The notes below the pieces were generated by a model. That model searched no databases and had not been told where the DNA came from. It worked only from the letters and a program-made list of their open reading frames with translations. Of a stretch of DNA of 64,000 nt, positions 62,403 through 64,000 are shown piece after piece. A program made the translations under genes and the position numbers. The stretch's first letter is position 1. Every line of letters begins with the position of its first letter. Location of the stretch: NCBI GenBank assembly GCA_039105265.1, contig JAPFFF010000015.1, forward strand, positions 1,860,001-1,924,000, written 5' to 3'. This stretch comes from Tritrichomonas musculus (lineage: Eukaryota > Parabasalia > Tritrichomonadida > Tritrichomonadidae).

Positions 62403-64000
62403 TAAGAAGAAAATTAACTTCTTTTTTGGCCTTTTTTTAACCCAAATTGAATATAATTATTTATTGAAAAGGCCTTTTAAAAAGTTTATATTTGTGTGAA
62501 TTATTATTTCACTTTTAATTTTTTTTGTTTTCTTGTTTTATTTTAATTCCATTATTATAAAAAAATGATTTTTAAGATTATTTATATTTTACATATATAT
62601 TTTATTTTATTTTTTATATATTTTTTGCCTTTTCCTTTTTAACAAAATAGATAAAAACAATTTTTGATTTAAAAGATTTATTTTTAATTCACTCAATCCA
62701 CTTTTATGACAAAAAATAGACCATATTAAGGTTGAACAAAAGCAGTATATTTTATCATATTATAATATAATAAAATATATGATGATAAAAAATTTATTTA
62801 CTAAATATAATGGTAAAATTGACGTATGATATAAAAATAAACTAATTTTTCTTTTTGAATGAAAATTTTACAATTTGATAAGTTTAGAAAAAAAATGATG
62901 TTTTGTATAAATATTATAGCAAATATGAGGAAAATCCAATTTAAAATATAAGATATATTTTTTAGTTAATTTATTAAATTGAATTTATTTTTTATGAAAT
63001 ATTTGAATCATCAGAAAATTGAGATCAATTCTATGAAATTATTATATGCTTCAGAATATTGAGCATTTTTTTAAGAAATAATTGTGAGATTGTAAGATAT
63101 AAACAATTGTAAAATTGTGAGAAAATAAAGATTTCTGAAAAGTAAAAATATGTAAAGTATTCAAAGAAAAAATCTATCCAAAATAAAGTCCCCAGCGTCG
63201 GAATTTTTGATTTTTTAAAATAAATCTTTTTAAAATCAAAAAATATGGCCAATTTTTCAAATTTTAACTCAGGTTGAAAAGATTAGCTGAGTGATTATTT
63301 ATGAAATTATCTCTACTTTTAGCAAGATATACAATAATTTAAATATATTATATAATGATATTATTAATTTTATGAATATTTAATAAAAAAAATTAAAATT
63401 TATAATGATATATTTCGCAAAATATGTATTTTCGTTGTCACTTTTTGAATACTACAAAATTGAATGAATACCTTAATAAGGCCTCAAAAAATACAGTATT
63501 TTTGAAAAGGGAATCAAATTACCAAAATTTCAAATTTATTAATTATGTCTTCTAAATAAGAAAAATATATTCAATATTATATATTAAATAAAATATAAAT
63601 ACAGCTCAAACAAATCTATGGTAGAGGAAGAAAGATAAATATGAAAATAAGAAATTCATTGAAAAATATAAACTTTTTGTGATATTGATAACTTTTTGAT
63701 AATAATATTAATTTACCAAAAATATATTTCATTGGTAAATATATCGATTTCACTTTATTTTTTATAATTTAAATAAAATTTTATGTTTTATACCAATTAA
63801 CAAACAAAATTAAATATATATTTATTAAAAAAATAAAGATAAATATTATTAATTTAAAGATAATCAATATATTAAAAATATCGAAAAATACGTTTTTTAA
63901 AATTTTATTTGCTCAAATAATTACCAAAAAAGCTCAAGCATATGTGATTTATAATATTTATTAGAATTTAAAGTGAAAATTAAAGATCCTGCTGTCAAGC
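62403..64000. other. Gene-free end of window
   Basis: 1.6 kb of AT-rich DNA without an open frame of note; short AT hairpins only. The G-alpha promoter should lie in its first part. Confidence 0.6.

Noticed and set aside
1-64000. tRNA, rRNA, snRNA genes and CRISPR arrays
   Set aside because: No B-box-like GGTTCGAATCC with a matching cloverleaf, no rRNA signature and no regular repeat-spacer array were found by eye.

Overview
The window looks like nuclear DNA of a parabasalid protist, most probably Tritrichomonas or a close relative. The reasons are: very AT-rich DNA; long host genes with no visible introns; standard stop codons; a decayed BspA-like leucine-rich-repeat gene; and remains of Maverick/Polinton elements, which are abundant in trichomonads. 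The species is an inference, since no rRNA gene or species marker is present.

Left part (1-15,290): the 3' end of an RBR-type E3 ligase gene with an Asn/Gln-rich repeat tail, a small Sgf11-like zinc-finger gene, a broken BTB/BspA-like gene, a HEATR5/Laa1-like HEAT protein divergent from a 1031-residue coiled-coil protein, an unlisted 33-residue membrane microprotein, a profilin-like protein and GMP synthase.

Middle part (15,290-27,670): an accessory region. It holds a broken Maverick/Polinton (packaging-ATPase relic, a DNA polymerase B frame that looks whole, and the end of an integrase), a second ATPase fragment, two short terminal-inverted-repeat elements, a minisatellite, poly(T) tracts and an unrecognised relic. 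Two frames in the Maverick share the same leader immediately before their ATG.

Right part (27,670-48,820): a dense block of host genes. On the minus strand are exportin-1, a compact Sin3, a Get2/CAML-like receptor candidate, NOSIP and clathrin heavy chain. On the plus strand are a small membrane protein, a single-pass membrane protein, a CARMIL-like PH-LRR protein and a second coiled-coil protein. From 48,820 to 55,000 lies a gene desert containing a 3.4-kb element with perfect 37-bp terminal inverted repeats and no transposase. The end of the window has a bisphosphate nucleotidase, a Rab GTPase, a C2 pseudogene, a C2 plus Gln/Pro-rich protein and a divergent heterotrimeric G-alpha subunit.

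Themes: vesicle traffic and membrane targeting (clathrin, HEATR5, Rab, Get2-like), nuclear export and chromatin repression (exportin-1, Sin3, Sgf11-like), actin control (profilin-like, CARMIL-like) and guanine nucleotide use (GMP synthase, Rab, G-alpha). No operon-like linkage is claimed. The strongest leads are a G-alpha subunit with both catalytic residues replaced (Arg finger to Lys248, Gln to Leu294), the Get2/CAML-like receptor candidate, an exportin-1 with Val at the leptomycin-B cysteine position, and the perfect-TIR element in the desert.
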